Source: Methanocorpusculum sp. (lineage in GTDB: Archaea; Halobacteriota; Methanomicrobia; Methanomicrobiales; Methanocorpusculaceae). From it: a stretch of 5,005 nt of DNA. The first letter of the stretch is position 1, and every line of letters starts with the position of its first letter. Of the stretch, positions 4,947 through 5,005 are shown piece by piece. The stretch is from contig JAUNXW010000129.1 of assembly GCA_030539595.1 (NCBI GenBank), positions 1 through 5,005 on the forward strand. The letters run 5' to 3'. A program made the position numbers and the translations under genes. The notes below the pieces were generated by a model that saw only the letters and a list, made by a program, of their open reading frames with translations, had not been told where the DNA came from and searched no databases.

Positions 4947-5005
4947 TACACAAATCTCTCGGCAATCGCATTTTTCTTGCGCTCGGTCGCGCCTTCGGCT
5001 ATCGC
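4946..5005 (-). CDS. Possible C-terminal end of a gene running off the window
   Basis: On the minus strand the final 60 bases read 19 sense codons (AIAEGATERKKNAIAERFV) and a TAA at 4948-4946. The AIAEG/ERKKNAIAE pattern resembles the charged repeat tails of some transposase-like nuclease proteins of the PD-(D/E)XK/Rpn type, but a fragment this short proves nothing. Two other frames across this stretch are also open because the sequence is low in complexity. It may simply be repeat DNA. Confidence 0.15.
   Translation of the reverse strand, partial: AIAEGATERKKNAIAERFV

Larger units (their letters stand above)
4601..5005. other. Largely gene-free right flank with hairpins and repeats
   Basis: Apart from the promoter of the cupin gene and a possible 19-codon gene tail at the very end, I see no coding frame I would trust. 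The stretch contains a hairpin (4667-4706), a degenerate relative of the left palindrome (4685-4783), a 12-base perfect palindrome TATGACGTCATA (4786-4797), the right inverted-repeat arm (4815-4877) and two small GC-rich hairpins (4902-4946). Two copies of GCTTCGCTCC (4830-4839 and 4930-4939) suggest a dispersed repeat family. Confidence 0.5.

Overview
The window looks like a chromosomal stretch from a methanogenic (or formylmethanofuran-using) archaeon. A formylmethanofuran dehydrogenase polypeptide and an archaeal-type wyosine synthase (Taw1) lie side by side, short AT-rich gaps carry TATA-like boxes, and Shine-Dalgarno sequences are weak. The coding GC content is intermediate. A member of Methanomicrobiales or Methanosarcinales is plausible, but I cannot fix the genus from sequence alone.

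Layout. Positions 1-580 hold no gene. They contain one arm (about 7-70) of a repeat that returns inverted at 4815-4877, and a striking 363-base near-palindrome (121-483) with helically phased CGAAA tracts. Two minus-strand genes follow: taw1 (581-1507) and, upstream of it and overlapping by 8 bases, mobB (1500-1922). A 72-base AT-rich divergent promoter region (1923-1994) separates them from a plus-strand gene (1995-3713) that encodes FwdD fused in front of FwdB, the molybdenum/tungsten subunit of formylmethanofuran dehydrogenase. A 28-base convergent gap separates this from a second minus-strand pair: a 172-residue protein I do not recognise (3742-4260) and, just upstream, a small single-domain cupin (4268-4600). 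Positions 4601-5005 are essentially non-coding, with a hairpin, a possible degenerate relative of the left palindrome, the inverted end repeat, small GC-rich hairpins, and perhaps the last 19 codons of a minus-strand gene running off the end.

How the genes fit together. Formylmethanofuran dehydrogenase carries out the first CO2-fixing step of methanogenesis, or the last oxidation step when run in reverse. Its catalytic subunit needs a molybdopterin guanine dinucleotide cofactor. MobB is a GTP-binding accessory of guanine dinucleotide cofactor synthesis, so the divergent mobB/fwdDB pair joins an apoenzyme with a cofactor gene. taw1, co-transcribed with mobB, makes the tricyclic wyosine base next to the anticodon of tRNA-Phe and seems functionally unrelated. 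The other Fwd subunits (A, C, F, G and so on) are not in the window.

The most notable points are the single-chain FwdD-FwdB fusion, whose domain order is permuted relative to ordinary molybdopterin oxidoreductases; the long phased palindrome; and the inverted repeats bracketing the whole gene block. I see no clearly new multi-gene system.
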